Translations under genes and position numbers: made by a program
Shown: positions 1 through 11,768 of the stretch, piece after piece
How positions within the stretch are numbered: the stretch's first letter is position 1
How the letters are laid out: each line of letters starts with the position of its first letter
Notes under the pieces: generated by a model
Seen by the model: only the letters and a program-made list of their open reading frames with translations
Databases searched by the model: none
What the model was told of the DNA's origin: nothing
Source of the DNA: Hippopus hippopus
Lineage: Eukaryota > Mollusca > Bivalvia > Cardiida > Cardiidae
Assembly: GCA_946811185.2 (NCBI GenBank)
Contig: OX328099.1
Coordinates: forward strand, 20,673,859-20,737,858
Reading direction: 5' to 3'
DNA: 64,000 bases

Positions 1-410
1 ATTTTTACATAAGCAACTCGCTCATTTACTTACCGGAAATACACAGACGAAGCTTCAAACATAGCATTCGAAGAAGACATTATGGAAAATAATTTCATGT
101 TTGTTATGTTATGGAATTTAAGCGTCATTAGTCACGTGCCAGTCACTTGACATTCCCACAATGCTTTTTTGATTTCTGGCGCGAAATCTAAAAATAACCT
201 TAAGAGGCTACGTAGCCTTTTAAGGGAACACCATCAAAAAAAATTTTTTTGTAATTTTATGATTCTTAATTATTGATGATTTGTATTGTTTTTTCATATA
301 AATTTCAGTGATATATATGTTTTTTAATTTGGTGAGATGTGAAAAATCTAAATACTCACCTTTAAGCTCTGCAAAGAAAGTTGTGCGAGAACCGGCCAAG
401 GAACTCAAGG
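1..410. other. No recognisable gene or repeat
   Basis: AT-rich sequence. On the minus strand an exon-like stretch ends at a GTGAGT donor near 353-360, but it has no acceptor, no similarity I recognise, and runs straight into the MITE that follows. Confidence 0.4.
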
Positions 411-608
411 GGCCGTGTTCACCAAACATTCTTAAGAATGTTCTTAGTCTTATGCGGAACTTTTTTTTTTTTAAATTTGAAGTAACACAACATCTGACTG
501 GCTAAACCATTCGGTTTAGCCAATCAGAAGTTGTGTAACTTTCGAATCTAAAAAAATCTTTAGAATGAGACAAAGAATATTCATAAGAATGGTTGGTGAA
601 TACGGACC
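411..608. mobile_element. MITE family E (palindromic)
   Basis: Inverted-repeat element. The ends read TTCACCAAACATTCTTAAG and its complement, and the centre pairs GGCTAAACC with GGTTTAGCC beside CCAATCAGAAG. Further copies lie at 15755, 33355 and 37762. Confidence 0.75.
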
Positions 609-654
609 CATGAACGTATGCTTAGGTTCACTGTGATGCGTGACATAATAGATA

Positions 655-919
655 TGAGCCATGCTCTGTGAAAAAGGGGTTTTATGTATCTGCAAAAAAC
701 ATCCACCCGGGTCAGCCTGCGCTATCTGAGCAAGCTTACCTGGGTAGAAACTTTTTGCTCTTCGTAAACTTTCTGCATGTAAAAGGACCATTCTACCTCA
801 AGATTTAGTCGCTTGTAAAACAAAGTGTATTTTCTAATCCATAATTTTGTGACGACTTCTTTGGTCTAATGCTTCAGGAAGATACATTAAACCCACTTTT
901 GCCGGAGAATGGCACATAT
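655..919. mobile_element. MITE family C copy
   Basis: Full-length copy. Ends carry GAGCCATGCTCTGTGAAAA and the complementary TTTGCC-GAGAATGGC; the centre is the GGTCAGCCTGCGC type but decayed. It abuts a family A copy. Confidence 0.65.
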
Positions 920-926
920 CCGGTTC

Positions 927-1153
927 AATTCTTTACCAAACAACAAAATTTTAGACTGGTCCAAATTGAAAGCACTTGCAGACGACAAAATATACGTTAC
1001 TCAAAAATTGAAATTTGTTTCCAGCAGGGTAGAAAACATTGTGGGAAAAGGAGAAAATGCTGGTTACCAGCATTTTCTCCTTTTCCCACAATGTTTTCAA
1101 AAGGCTTCTATCTCAGGGTCGTACAAACCAGGGATTGTTTGGTAAATGGTTAA
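927..1153 (-). mobile_element. MITE family A copy
   Basis: Reverse-orientation copy. The central hairpin (about 1031-1098) is perfect, with arms GAAAACATTGTGGGAAAAGG and complement around TGCTGGTTACCAGCA. The 3' end is GGTAAATGGTTAA. Confidence 0.85.
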
Positions 1154-1440
1154 AACGACACTGAACACCAAATACAGACATACATACAAATCTTTTAGCA
1201 CTTTACTTCCAAAGATATGTTCGGTTCCAAAATAGTCAGTGATTTAACTCCATGTCACAATTTCAAACATCACCATTAGTAAACACTGATCACTTCGGAT
1301 AGATTTTTGTTACCGTTTGTTTTTAAACTTAAAAAATACAGCACGAGACAAAAGTAACAGTTTTCACGATTTATTCAATCCCAACGATAAGTCAGAGTGG
1401 ACCACTTTGATACTTTTTTCTACAAAATTTAGGCATATTC
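1154..1440. other. Nothing recognised
   Basis: No ORF, repeat or hairpin that I can support in this short gap. Confidence 0.4.
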
Positions 1441-1650
1441 TAACCCTTTACCACACAATCCCAAGTTTAAACGATCATGAAAAAGAAGGCTTTTGAAACC
1501 ATTGGTGGGAAAAGGAGATAAGCTGGAAAACAGAATCCTTTTCCCACAACATTTTTCTACTCATTATTTGAGCTACAATTAATTTGTCGTCTGCAATTGC
1601 TTTCAGTTTTGTAGAGTTCAATATTTTGTCGTTTTGTAAACAGTAAAAGG
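1441..1650 (+). mobile_element. MITE family A copy
   Basis: Starts TAACCCTTTACCACACAATC. The central hairpin is partly lost; the 3' end is decayed. Confidence 0.75.
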
Positions 1651-1756
1651 GCGCAGAAAAAATGAAATGGATGTTTCCATAGCGAACAAACATGAATATT
1701 TGATAAAATCATACTGCAATGCGAACGGTGGATATGTCAGAATGTTGCACAAAATA

Positions 1757-1835
1757 TCTGGAGTGTGCATACAAGATCAGACAGCACGTTCTGTGCTGTC
1801 TGATCTCGGATCCAGACTGTCCGCAATTGTACAAT
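1757..1835. mobile_element. MITE family B core fragment
   Basis: Only the palindromic core remains (AGATCAGACAGCACG and complement). Confidence 0.6.
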
Positions 1836-2154
1836 TCTGCTTAGCGCTATATTTTTAATGGTAAACATACAAACGTGTCCACCAAGATGCAACAGCAATC
1901 ACAACATAGATTTATCCACAAAATTCATGAAAACTAATACAACAAAATGTCACAAAAAATATTCACCACGTTTCGTTTTTCTGTCATTTAATAACATGTA
2001 AAAACAAGGCTGTGAAATCTGGTCGAAAAGGTTCCAGAACAATCTCGGAAATGTCCGGAAATGTTCTCCTCTAAATATAGATCCCAACTGCCTCGGACGT
2101 TGGACAATTAATGGTGAAAGTGTATATACCCTTAAAGCGCCCTTCACTATTATA
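1836..2154. other. Nothing recognised
   Basis: Unique-looking AT-rich sequence without coding signal. Confidence 0.4.
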
Positions 2155-2345
2155 CAAGTAGTTGCCTTTGCGGCCAGTGTAGATCAAGATCAGGCTGCAC
2201 AAACGTGCAGCCTGATCTTTGATCTACTCTGTCCGCTTTGCTGATACACTGCATGAAAAAGCAACCATGAAATTGCGATTGTTTGGGTCGTATTTCTAGG
2301 ATAAAAAATTCTGGTGGGTTTATTCGGTGCTTTAAGGTTAAACAG
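2155..2345. mobile_element. MITE family B copy
   Basis: Hairpin GTAGATCAAGATCAGGCTGC with its complement, followed by the family's 3' flank (TTCTGGTGGGTTTATTCGG). Confidence 0.75.
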
Positions 2346-2393
2346 GTAAGACAACTATAACGATCAACTATTCACCCTCATAGTACCAGGTCA

Positions 2394-2690
2394 GCCGGCA
2401 TAGCTCATAGTGGTAGGACATGAAACCATAACAGACAAATCTTGGGATACTTGAGGTTGTGGGTTCGATCCCCACGGCTGGCCAAATGAAAAAAAAAAAA
2501 AACATAGTCTTTCGTATTGAACATCAAACCTAGGTCCCCACTGACAGTGCTATACACTGAGCACGTTAAAAAAAAATCAGGCATACGAGTTACTTGTCCT
2601 GTATCTTGCACTATCCCCCGTACCATAAACAAGAGCCTTCTAGTAGCGTAACCCATATGGGCAACCTGTGGCGACGATATGTAAACGAAA
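2394..2690 (+). mobile_element. tRNA-derived SINE
   Basis: A pol III-like head has an A-box-like TAGCTCATAGTGG and a B-box GGTTCGATCCC at 2463-2473, then an A-run and a body with CTGTATCTTGCACTA. It shares that body motif with the SINE nested at 27010. Confidence 0.65.
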
Positions 2691-2769
2691 CTGAATACAT
2701 CCAAGTGCCAGTAAGTACAACTTCGGTTGCTAACTTTTGTTGACAAATTAGATTTAAGGAGGCTTTCTC

Positions 2770-2850
2770 GGACTCCGTAGATCAAGATCAGTCTACAAGG
2801 AAAGTGAAGTCTGATCTTGGACCCATATCGTCCGCTTGTTTAGGCAAGCA
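2770..2850. mobile_element. MITE family B core fragment
   Basis: GTAGATCAAGATCAG and a partial complementary arm; one arm is diverged. Confidence 0.55.
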
Positions 2851-3162
2851 AATAAGATGAAAAAAAACGTCTTTTTTTCAGTACACTATATTTTCAGCTA
2901 TAGTTAAATCAATTTTTCGAAATTCCAACAGGGTCAACTTGGGTCGCTTTGGTAGACAAAAAAGATTCAAGATAGAATTGCAAAGAATACGTAGTCTCGT
3001 AGCTACACCATCCTATGACATGGAGAAATTCTGGCAAAATCTAGCTGAAAATTGCAGCATGTTCTACGGCCAATGTTACATGCTAGCTTACCATGTAGAA
3101 ATGCCGATATCGTTCCCACCTTTTTACAATATGTTTTCTCTCTCCAAAATCCATTGATAGTT

Positions 3163-3380
3163 AGCCCTTTACTAAGCAATCCCAAGTTTTAATGACACTA
3201 AGGAATCTTTTGACAAACATTATGGGAAGGGAAAAAAAGCCGGTAACCAGCGTTTTCTCCTTTTCCCACAATGTTTTGTACACTTTCCGAGACAGAATTT
3301 TAATTTTTGTGATCTTACAATCTGAAAATGTTTTCAACTTAGACCAGTCTAAAGTTTGTTTTTTTTGTAAAGGGATAAAC
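3163..3380 (+). mobile_element. MITE family A copy
   Basis: Ends CCCTTTACTAAGCAATCC and TTGTAAAGGGATAA; hairpin arms are good on the 3' side. A family B copy follows 20 bp away. Confidence 0.8.
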
Positions 3381-3399
3381 AGTGGCAGGCATCTCAACC

Positions 3400-3610
3400 C
3401 TTATCCTGCTAAATAAGTGAAATGAAACTTTCAAGACGACAGTAAAAACCCAAAATCTGCAATTTCAAAGGTATTTTTTTGGGGGAAAAAGATATCTCCT
3501 TATCGGACAAAGTAGATCTAAGATCAGACTGCACGTTCTTTGCAGTCTGATCTTGATCTGCGCTGTCCGCAAAAGGTCAGTGAGTCGTGCTTAGCAGGCT
3601 AAGTGTTAAA
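3400..3610. mobile_element. MITE family B copy, full length
   Basis: Best view of the family's ends: CAACCCTTATCCTGCTAAAT at one side and GCTTAGCAGGCTAAGTG at the other. The central hairpin has arms of the type TAGATCAAGATCAGACTGCA. Confidence 0.8.
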
Positions 3611-5004
3611 TGGGGACCACATACTGTTGTTCTATTGTGATATAAGGTGGGCACTTGCGAAGCTGACCTTTTTTGGACTTATTTGACCATGTAAATATTT
3701 TACGTAAAGATAGATACATGCAGAAAATCTATTCTTTTGAAAGAATAATTTCTAAAAATTTCGTGTTATTCTTATTGATTTGAGAAGTGAATTAAGGTCG
3801 TATTCGCCAACGATTCCGAATGCGAGCTCATTCTAAATTCAAGAACATGTCCTTTTACTTGCTTAGACGTCCTGTCACCGTCATATAGGGTTATGCTTTA
3901 GGTTTAGACTTTTAACAATTTTTAGAATTGTGTGTGAATTTTGAGCTTCCATACATGAAGTTCAAAAACAGAGCGCTCACCGTTACCACAATAAGAAACA
4001 TCATCGTTCGAGTACGTTTTAAACTATTGTATATTATTATTCAAAAACTCGTAGATTGAGACTTTGTTTCCCCATAGTGAGCCTTTGCCTCAAGGGTCTA
4101 GCTCTTGAAGGATATTTCCCCCTGCAAGGCTCGCTCGAGGACCGTACCGTCAGAACCATTCTTCTCACCCATTATAGAGTGACACTACCCTTCGGAATAG
4201 GCTAAGTTTACAGTTATAACATGTTTTCCTAAACCCCCATGCCAAAGTATTGATCTACAGCAAGACCCGAAAAGAGGAAGGTCGTACCTTCAAAACAGAG
4301 AGATTATCGGCTGGGCTTATTTGTTATGGTTCAGACTTTTAAGATCTAAGTAACGCAGAAAAAAAAAGAATGTGGAATGAATGCTTCACCTGGACAGATG
4401 GGTATGTCAAAGATGCAAATTCTACAACTAAGTATGATATAACGCGTGGTTCAAGGTCAAAGGTGGTAAGGTCACGAGGTCAAAAACATCAAATGCGTAA
4501 TCTCATCAGAAGGCGGGCGTGCAATATGCACAAGGTGAAAATTTCCCCCTCCCTTCTTACCGTATGGCAAATATAGACAGAATTAACTTTTCGATAGGTG
4601 GTCAAAGTCGAAGGTCAAGGTCTCAAACCTCACCTGACTGACTTTGTAAAACATAGGTAATGCTTTATTTCTTTATACAACATGTAGATTTCGAATAATT
4701 CTGTAATCACATCGGTTTTCCTTATTTGAGATAGAGCAAACTTAAAAGAAACATTATGAACTGGTTATTTGGCATTTTTGTACTACAGTTATTGCAAATT
4801 TCGTATCTTATTGCATAATTTGGTGCCAAACAACGACCACATGTCGAAAAAAGACGAGAGAGAGGCGTCCAGGATTGCAAAGAAAACTATTGACAGGTTA
4901 AAGAAGGTTAAAGCAATTATTTACACTAGGTAAAACAACTTGAAGTTCAGTGTTTTGCTATTAAAAGTATATGTAACCTCTTTCAACCCTTAGTTGTCCT
5001 TTTA
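3611..5004. other. No gene seen; AGGTCA-rich patch
   Basis: About 1.4 kb without a supported gene. Around 4450-4640 there are several AAGGTCAAAGG / GGTCAAGG words that may be a decayed tandem repeat. The open frame at 4370-4576 has no similarity I recognise. Confidence 0.4.
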
Positions 5005-5212
5005 ACCCTTTCAGTGCCACATGCTAAAACGTGAGCTTTGCGGACGGCATAGATCAAGATCACACTGCACAGAATGTGCAGTCTAATCTTGGATATATGT
5101 CCCGCTTGTTAAGTCTAGCCTGTCAAAAGACATTTAACTGAATTTCAGTGGATTGTATTAACAGCCGTCGCAAGAAGTCGAGGGTATATATTTTGCGCTG
5201 AAAGAGTTCATC
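5005..5212. mobile_element. MITE family B copy
   Basis: Palindromic core CATAGATCAAGATCACACTG with its complement and family flanks. Confidence 0.7.
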
Positions 5213-5254
5213 CCGTTCTGTCTACAAGCTGTTGTAGACGTACGACAGCTTCCA

Positions 5255-5515
5255 TCTTTTAAGGTCTACGGCCCCTAACTCTCATATTAAAAGACGGAAG
5301 CTACAGAGATTGGCCGAATAGCCTTTAAGAAAACGTCGATGTTACACGATATTTACCGATGAGCAAGTGAGTCTACGGCCCCGAACTCTCATATTAAAAG
5401 ACGAAAGCTGCCGAGATTTGCCGAATAGCCTTCACGAAAACGTCAATGTTTACCGATGAGTTAGGGGCCGTAGACCTTAATATAAGATTTAGGGGCCGTA
5501 GACCTTAAACGTGTC
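5255..5515. repeat. Inverted and direct repeat block (TCTACGGCCCC)
   Basis: GGTCTACGGCCCCTAACTCT occurs near 5262 and, as TCTACGGCCCCGAACTCT, near 5372. The complement GGGGCCGTAGACC occurs twice at the right end (5464-5510). Two direct copies therefore face two inverted ends, suggesting a small inverted-repeat element with internal duplication. Confidence 0.6.
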
Positions 5516-5694
5516 TCAATAGATGCGATTTTTAAGGGTAAAAGAAGAGCACTGTATGAAAAGGAAAAACCTCTGGTTACCTTTTCCTTAAATGGTTTCA
5601 AAAGCGTCCTTATTGCCGTAAACACACGGTATGACGGCTTAAGACTTTAAATTTCAACGGTATGGCGACAGTAGAACGTTATATTACCTTCTCC

Positions 5695-6035
5695 CAAGGA
5701 TATCACACATTATTTCATGCTTTCCGGTAGGATATCGAGAAATAGCAGTGAAAATATTTTTCGATATTCCACGGGTAAGACCAGTGAAAATACCGATATT
5801 TATATTCTAGTTACCTAGATAAAATGCGCGTGACTCACAACCGAGATTGAAATATGACGTCATTTACCTTACATTTCTCGCGCTTGACGTAATATTGTAA
5901 TGCGTTGCTATGTGGAGGGGGTACGCCACGGGGAATAACTGAAAAGAACTGTACTGGATCTTGATAAAGTTTCTCCCAGAAAGGGTTAAAAGCATGAAAT
6001 AAATAGAATATTTGTATTTTTCGGTGAAAGATACA
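5695..6035. mobile_element. Non-autonomous DNA element, family G
   Basis: Runs from TTTCATGCTTTCCGGTAGG to GGGTTAAAAGCATGAAATAA, so the ends carry inverted TTTCATGCTTT. The interior contains TGACGTCATTTACC. A second copy in inverted orientation lies at 47182-47525, which supports the boundaries. Confidence 0.7.
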
Positions 6036-6689
6036 AATATCCTCTATATATCAAACCTAACAATAAAGTTTTCGGTACTTACCGTCAAAAACCAGATAGG
6101 CCAGGAAGCATAGATTTGATCGAAAACGTTCATGAGGCAACACAGATATGAAAACGATGTGGTAAATGGAGAAGTCATCTTTTTTTCAGCTAGGACAACT
6201 GCTTTTTGAACTAAACTGATGCAAATGTGTCGAAATGCGTATTTATTGTGTTTACAGTTTCGTTGACACACAAAGGTTACCGTTGAACAGATATTCAACG
6301 AAAGTTAACAAAACCGTAGGATTACTGCAGAGTCAAGGACCCGAATAACGAGGCATTGACCGGGTTCACATGTTAAATAATTGTTATTGTGAAAGCTTTT
6401 GCATGTATCTCCTACAAAGAGCCAACAATAGTAAACAAAATACAAACAAGAGTGGCCCTTTTTAATTGTTACAATGCGAATTGTTTCACGGCCTTTAAAG
6501 TTAGTATCTATAGTTTTGGAGATTTACTATTTCCCCGCGCAGAAAAACACTTTGATATTGACAAAAATGCGCTGTACATTTCCGGTTATACACTATATGA
6601 AAAGCCTACTAATGCCTAGCCAAAAGATGAATTATCGACTGATAAAATGATAAATTTAAATTCAAGATGGAAATCATGGCCTAAAGCTA
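6036..6689. other. No gene seen
   Basis: Open frames here (6044-6298 minus, 6389-6619 plus) lack start context, splice signals or any similarity I recognise. Confidence 0.4.
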
Positions 6690-7195
6690 TAGTCTTGAAA
6701 GGCCAGTGGCTTCGAACCAGCTTTGCCAGGCCAAAGCCTACAATATATAGCTTTCAGGCCGAAGCCTGCGATCCATGGCTTTTTCAGACCGAAGCCTGCG
6801 ATCGATAGCTTTTTCAGACCGAAGGCTGCAAACCATAGCTTTTCAGGCCAAAGCCTGAAATACATAGCTTTCAGGCCTAAGCCTGCGATCCATAGCTTTT
6901 TCAGACCGAAGCCTACGATCCATAGCTTTTTCAGACCGAAGGCTGCAAACCATAGATATTCAGGCCGAAGGCTGCAAACCATAGCTTTTCAGGCCGAAGG
7001 CTGCAAACCATAGCTTTTTCAGGCCGAAGTCTGCGAACCATAGCTTGATCAGGCAGGAGGCTGTGAACCATAGCTTTGTCATGAAGGGTGCAGCAAATCA
7101 TCGCTTTTTTTCAAGCGGGATGTTCACCACCATTTGTTCATCTGACAGAAGGTTGCGAATTACAGCTTTGTCAGACAGGATGCTACAAAGTATAG
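6690..7195. repeat. 30-bp minisatellite
   Basis: About 16 tandem units of the type AGGCCGAAGCCTGCGATCCA plus TAGCTTTTTC, spaced 30 bp at 6761, 6791 and 6821. Units decay toward the right end. As the unit length is a multiple of three, frames stay open on both strands; I do not call a gene. Confidence 0.9.
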
Positions 7196-7763
7196 TCTTG
7201 CCATAATGCTATGCAAAATAGGTATACTTTGGGGAAACATATAATTTTCGTTAATGTATCTTCAGGTAAGATATATTATGTTATTATTGTCACTCCTCAA
7301 ATAGGTTCATATAATGTCCATAGGGTTAACTTAGGTCATACGTCTAAACGACCATAAGTTCGAGTATCTATATCATAAATCATATAATTTAATCTTTTTG
7401 ACATACACTATTTGATAAAAAAATGAAATATTTATCTGCTAATACCATTTCTCGATTAATTCATTTGCTCGTGAAGGCGACTTTTTTTCGTCTATTAGCT
7501 GAGCGCTTTTGAATGCGTTGTGACGAAAAGGACCAAAAGCTCGTATCAATTGAGCAATGTCTCACATTGCTTGGTACTGTTACATGTAGGCCTATTGCAT
7601 TCAACCTCGATTTAGGTTTTTTGTCCTGATTTCACAAACCTTTTTTTATGTTGTCCAAAATTGTGTGCTGCAAAGGAGATATAAACAATTCAAATTGGTC
7701 TTCTATATCCATTTAAACCAGACAAGACCATTGTCTCACTTGGTCATGATATATTATTCTCAG
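7196..7763. other. No gene seen
   Basis: AT-rich, no supported feature. Confidence 0.4.
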
Positions 7764-8744
7764 TGTAGGACCGGAGGTACACATTGTATGTGACTTGGGA
7801 TTCTGTACAGTGGCGGTCTTTTCACTTGGGCGTTAAAAGTTGTGTTCACACTGTAAGTCAAGCTGGTGCTTTTTTATTTAATTTGAGACTTATTCTAAAA
7901 CATTCATACCTAGTTACTTGTTTGTTATGTATAGACTATATCAAAAATACGAATGTGCGCTTTGAGCCTTCCTTAGAGCAATGGGGATGCCCACTCGTCA
8001 CAACTCGGCCGATTCCGTACCTACATCTAACCTCGTCCGTATAACGATCGTTTCCATTTGAACTGCGAATCACGTGATCTTATACTTGGCGCGCCACTGT
8101 CAGTCGTTTAGCAACGACATAAACAACCTCAATGAAGTTATTCACATCTGTTTATCTGTCGGTGAAAACTTTAATCGGAATTGGTAAATAATGAATGTAC
8201 GAACTGTTTGCCAACTCAACTGAAACATAGTTAGAAAGATTTCGATAGAAAATTGAAACTCAAGTTTTCTTTTTTAAGAGGAGCCTTACAATTTTCAGAA
8301 CGGTTAACCGGCGTATTTCCGGATATGTATCGATCTGATGCATATTAATCCACCAGTTACAGCCGAGGGATATGATGGCTCCCATCACCCGAGGTGTGCC
8401 GAATGTGGGGATGCCTTGATCAGCTGACCCTGCTAAAAATACAGATGATTTTGTCCCAAAACATTGCCGTTTTTATTCGATTACTCAGCGTTAAAACCTG
8501 TTTTCTCAACGGAAAATGTATAAACAGTTCCTTTATTCATATTCACGTGAAAACGTGTCAAGGTTTGGTAATAAAGTCGACTATGATCTTATCCTGCGTT
8601 TGAAATGGAACGTTGAGAAAAGAAATTTGTAAAGATACTTGTAAACGGTTAACAGGTCTCAGGCGACTGTACAGCCGTAATTTTCTCAACGTCACTGTAC
8701 AGAGTCCCAAGTCACATACAATGTATACTTCCGGTCCTACACTG
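7764..8744. mobile_element. DNA transposon with ~50-bp terminal inverted repeats
   Basis: The left end CAGTGTAGGACCGGAGGTAC is matched at the right end by the complementary TCCGGTCCTACACTG. Pairing continues inward through ACATTGTATGTGACTTGGGA and CTGTACAGTG (7764-7818 versus 8690-8744). The 0.98 kb interior encodes no transposase that I recognise, so it is probably non-autonomous. I could not see a clear target-site duplication. Confidence 0.85.
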
Positions 8745-9189
8745 TGTTACTGTGTTGTAGTAATTGCGGTTTAGTGATATTGCCATTTGAAATTTTGCTT
8801 CATCATAGTGATGACGACGATGATCAACATCATCATTATCTTCGTTAATATCATAAAGTTTTGATATGGTGCCTCTTCATTATATCTTCTTCTTTTACCA
8901 AGGAATCTGAGTATGATTCAATAGATTTCAGAGAAGTATTGTAAAAAAAAGTCATCTTTCGATCCAATGATTTTTCTTTTTTCTTTTTTTAAGTACATGT
9001 ACATGTATATCCAGTCCGGCTAGCTCAGGGGTATTGTGCAGGTTCTTAACCCAGTGTCCGATTAAAATATCGTTGAAGAAGGCCTTAGACAACACACAAG
9101 CAAACGAACATCAGTCTATTTACCCTTTTGCATATTAAGCTGAAACTTTTTCGTATGTTATCCTCACTTGAGAAACTAGTTGTCTTTTA
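8745..9189. other. No gene seen
   Basis: No supported feature; includes a (GATGAT)-like patch near 8815-8840. Confidence 0.4.
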
Positions 9190-9247
9190 TAGGAGAGAGA
9201 GAGAGAGACAGGCAGACAGAGAGACAGAGAGAGAAGGAGAGAGAGAA
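9190..9247. repeat. (GA)n-rich microsatellite
   Basis: GAGAGA tract interrupted by GACAGGCAGACA. Confidence 0.9.
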
Positions 9248-9459
9248 TTTGACAAATACTTTGTTGTATACATAATGTAACTTTGACCATGTACCCTTGT
9301 ACTCGCCAAATAAAATATCTGCTCTGTTCTGTTCTATTTAAAATTCACAAATTATTTACTAGTAATATACAGTCTTTAACTTGATAAAACAGGAGACTGA
9401 GTAACTAACAATGCGTCTCCGAGCCACCGCGTATCACGACCGTTCTTCAGTTTATCATT

Positions 9460-9691
9460 TAACCTTTTACCCTTTTTTTTTAATCTCGAGTTTGAACGAC
9501 CCCGAGAAGGGAAATTGTTGAAAACATTGTGGAAAAAGGAGAAAATGCTGGTAACAAGCATTTTCTCCTTTTCCCACAATATTTTCTACCTATGCAAGGA
9601 AAACTTCTATTATCTGAAAATCATTTTAATTGTTGTTTGTGAATTCCTTAATATGGACAAATAAAAAAAATGCTGTGTGGTAAAGGGTTAA
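9460..9691 (+). mobile_element. MITE family A copy
   Basis: Hairpin at 9518-9585 is nearly perfect; the right end GGTAAAGGGTTAA is intact and runs directly into a family B copy. Confidence 0.85.
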
Positions 9692-9902
9692 TCCTTTACG
9701 AACTCTTCATAATTTAAGTTGCTTTTTCGGACAGTGTAGATTAAGATCCGACGGCACAGAACGGCACAAAACTGACTGTTATTTGATCTAGACTGTCGGC
9801 TTTGCTGAGACATTCTGTATAAGGACATTCTTGAATTTGCACCTATTTGGGTTTTATTTCTAGAATGAAAATGCCAGATGGGCTTAATTCGGCGCTCTAA
9901 GG
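9692..9902. mobile_element. MITE family B copy
   Basis: GTGTAGATTAAGATCCGACGG core with diverged complement; shares its left junction with the preceding family A copy. Confidence 0.65.
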
Positions 9903-10064
9903 ATTGTAATTAAAACATTGACATTGTATCTTGAAAGTTTTTCAATCCATTAATCAAAAGTATATTTTATATCGTCTATACATCATTCTGTTGTTATGTC
10001 TTAGTATCCACACCCTAACAGCTCATGTCAGATATCATCTTTTTATAATTATTGCTTTTAACCA

Positions 10065-10255
10065 TTAGGCTGCTAACTGACTTACTGACCATATGCTGAC
10101 AGTGCAGATCAAGATCAGACTGCTGATCTTGGATCTACACTTTCCGATATGAAAATATTTTTCTTCCAAAAAATAAGTTTGAAATAACAACATTTGGATT
10201 TTTACTATCGACTTGAAAGTTCTATTTTAGTTGTTTAGCAGTTTAAAGGGTAACT
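10065..10255. mobile_element. MITE family B copy
   Basis: TTAGGCTGCTAACTGACTTAC end, shortened hairpin (loop arms partly deleted) and the usual 3' flank GGATTTTTACTATCGACTTG. Confidence 0.7.
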
Positions 10256-10334
10256 CGGCAACATTTCGTTGTAGAAAGACAGATACAGAATTCTACCAGA
10301 AAAAAGATCGGACAATCGCTATCCTTTGTGTATT

Positions 10335-10497
10335 AATCCTTATCGTGCTATATAACTTAGAAGAAACTTTCAAGACGATGGTTAAAACCTGAATTTGGCT
10401 ATTTCAAAAATATTTTTCCGAGGAAAAAATATCTCCTCATCGGACAGTGTAGACCCAAGATCAGACTGCACGTCCTGTGCTTAGCAGCCTAAAGTTA
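10335..10497. mobile_element. MITE family B copy, half
   Basis: Left flank and one hairpin arm (GTGTAGACCCAAGATCAGAC) are present; the second arm is deleted. Confidence 0.65.
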
Positions 10498-10514
10498 ATT
10501 GTTTTGCTTGGTTA

Positions 10515-10990
10515 GTTGGTTGGTGGGTCGGTCGGTATTTTACGACGTTTTCAATATTATTTTAATCGTAGAAGCTAGTGGGCATTTCCATGCTATCCTG
10601 GAATTTCTTTTCACCAGTATTTCGCAAACATTCTTTTTAAACCACTGACTGCTTTTGTACATCACACATAATAGAAAACGAGAAATACATGTATCTCTTT
10701 AAAAAGGAAAGATAGATGGTGTAAATTTGCACGCAAGTAGGCCTTCAGAGTAAACATGCCTGCATTTTTGACAAATCGCAAACTTTTATTTTTTCATTCT
10801 AATATATCAATACATGTTCCAAGAAGTGCGTCAAAATCCAGTGCATTCAGCAAATTCGAAAAGATTCAGCGATTAGAGAGAAATGAATCCTGTCGCAATA
10901 AATATCATCAATCCTCGAGAAGAATTTGGCCAAACTTGGGATCGAAACAGCGACCCCTGCGTTTCGAGCCCTGGGTCAATGCTTATTGAA
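10515..10990 (-). mobile_element. SINE (minus), probably interrupted
   Basis: Read on the minus strand: tRNA-like head near 10920-10975 (AATTTGGCC and GGGATCGAAACAGCGACCCC in plus orientation) and the V-like tail (TTTTCAATATTATTTTAATC) near 10540. About 200 bp between them is unlike other copies, so an insertion is likely. Confidence 0.55.
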
Positions 10991-11146
10991 CATTTTTGTT
11001 GCTCATCTCAGTCGAGCATGAAATTTCAAAGTTGCATACATGTTACTTGAGAAATCTTATGGACTAACTTCTGAGCTTTGGAGCTTTACTTTGTTTCTGC
11101 CTATGATATAAAAGTCTTCGTTCCAAATGTCCATACTGTCTACACC

Positions 11147-11350
11147 CATGGGCTGCTAAGCGCAACTCACTGACCTTTTGCGGACAGTGTAGATCAAGAT
11201 CAGACTGCACAGAACGTGCAGTCTGATCTTGGATCTAAACTGTCCGATAAGAAGATATCTTTCTCCCCAAAAAATCTTTGAAATAGCAAAATTTGGATTT
11301 TTACTATCGGCTTGAAAGTTTCATGTTAGTTATTTAGCAGGATAGGGGCT
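11147..11350. mobile_element. MITE family B copy, full length
   Basis: Near-perfect central palindrome (TAGATCAAGATCAGACTGCA and complement) with both family ends. Confidence 0.85.
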
Positions 11351-11533
11351 AAACATAAATGGGACTTTAACGTTTGAGCAAAAACTTAGATGAGTAAAGA
11401 CTCAACTTTTTCTAAGTACGGTACCTGCTCGTTACCTATTGGTAAAATCCGAAATTTCTCTGAATTAGTAATGTCACCTTTTGTCACGTTTTATTTTTCT
11501 TCAAAAGTTATTAGTTGCCGAATCCTCTCTATT

Positions 11534-11768
11534 AAACCCTTCACATACGATCTCGAATTTTAACAACCATGAGGAAGAAGACTATTTTTTGAAAACTATG
11601 TGGGAAAAGGAGAAAATGCTGGTAAGCAGCATTTTCTCCTTTTCCCACAATGTTTTCTACCCTATCAAAACCAAATCCCAACATCTGAGCCACATTTAAT
11701 TTGTCGTCTGCAAATGTTTTCAATTTGTACGCGTCTAAAATTTTGTCGTCTGGTAAGGCGCTAAAGGA
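11534..11768 (+). mobile_element. MITE family A copy
   Basis: Left end CCCTTCACATACGATCTCG, perfect hairpin at 11597-11656, right flank TTTGTCGTCTGCAAATG. Confidence 0.85.

Noticed and set aside
220..429. Exon-like minus-strand frame with a GTGAGT donor
   Set aside because: No acceptor, upstream part lies in a family E MITE, no similarity recognised.
5255..5515. CRISPR-like spaced repeats
   Set aside because: Eukaryotic context; repeats are few, in both orientations and with non-uniform spacing.
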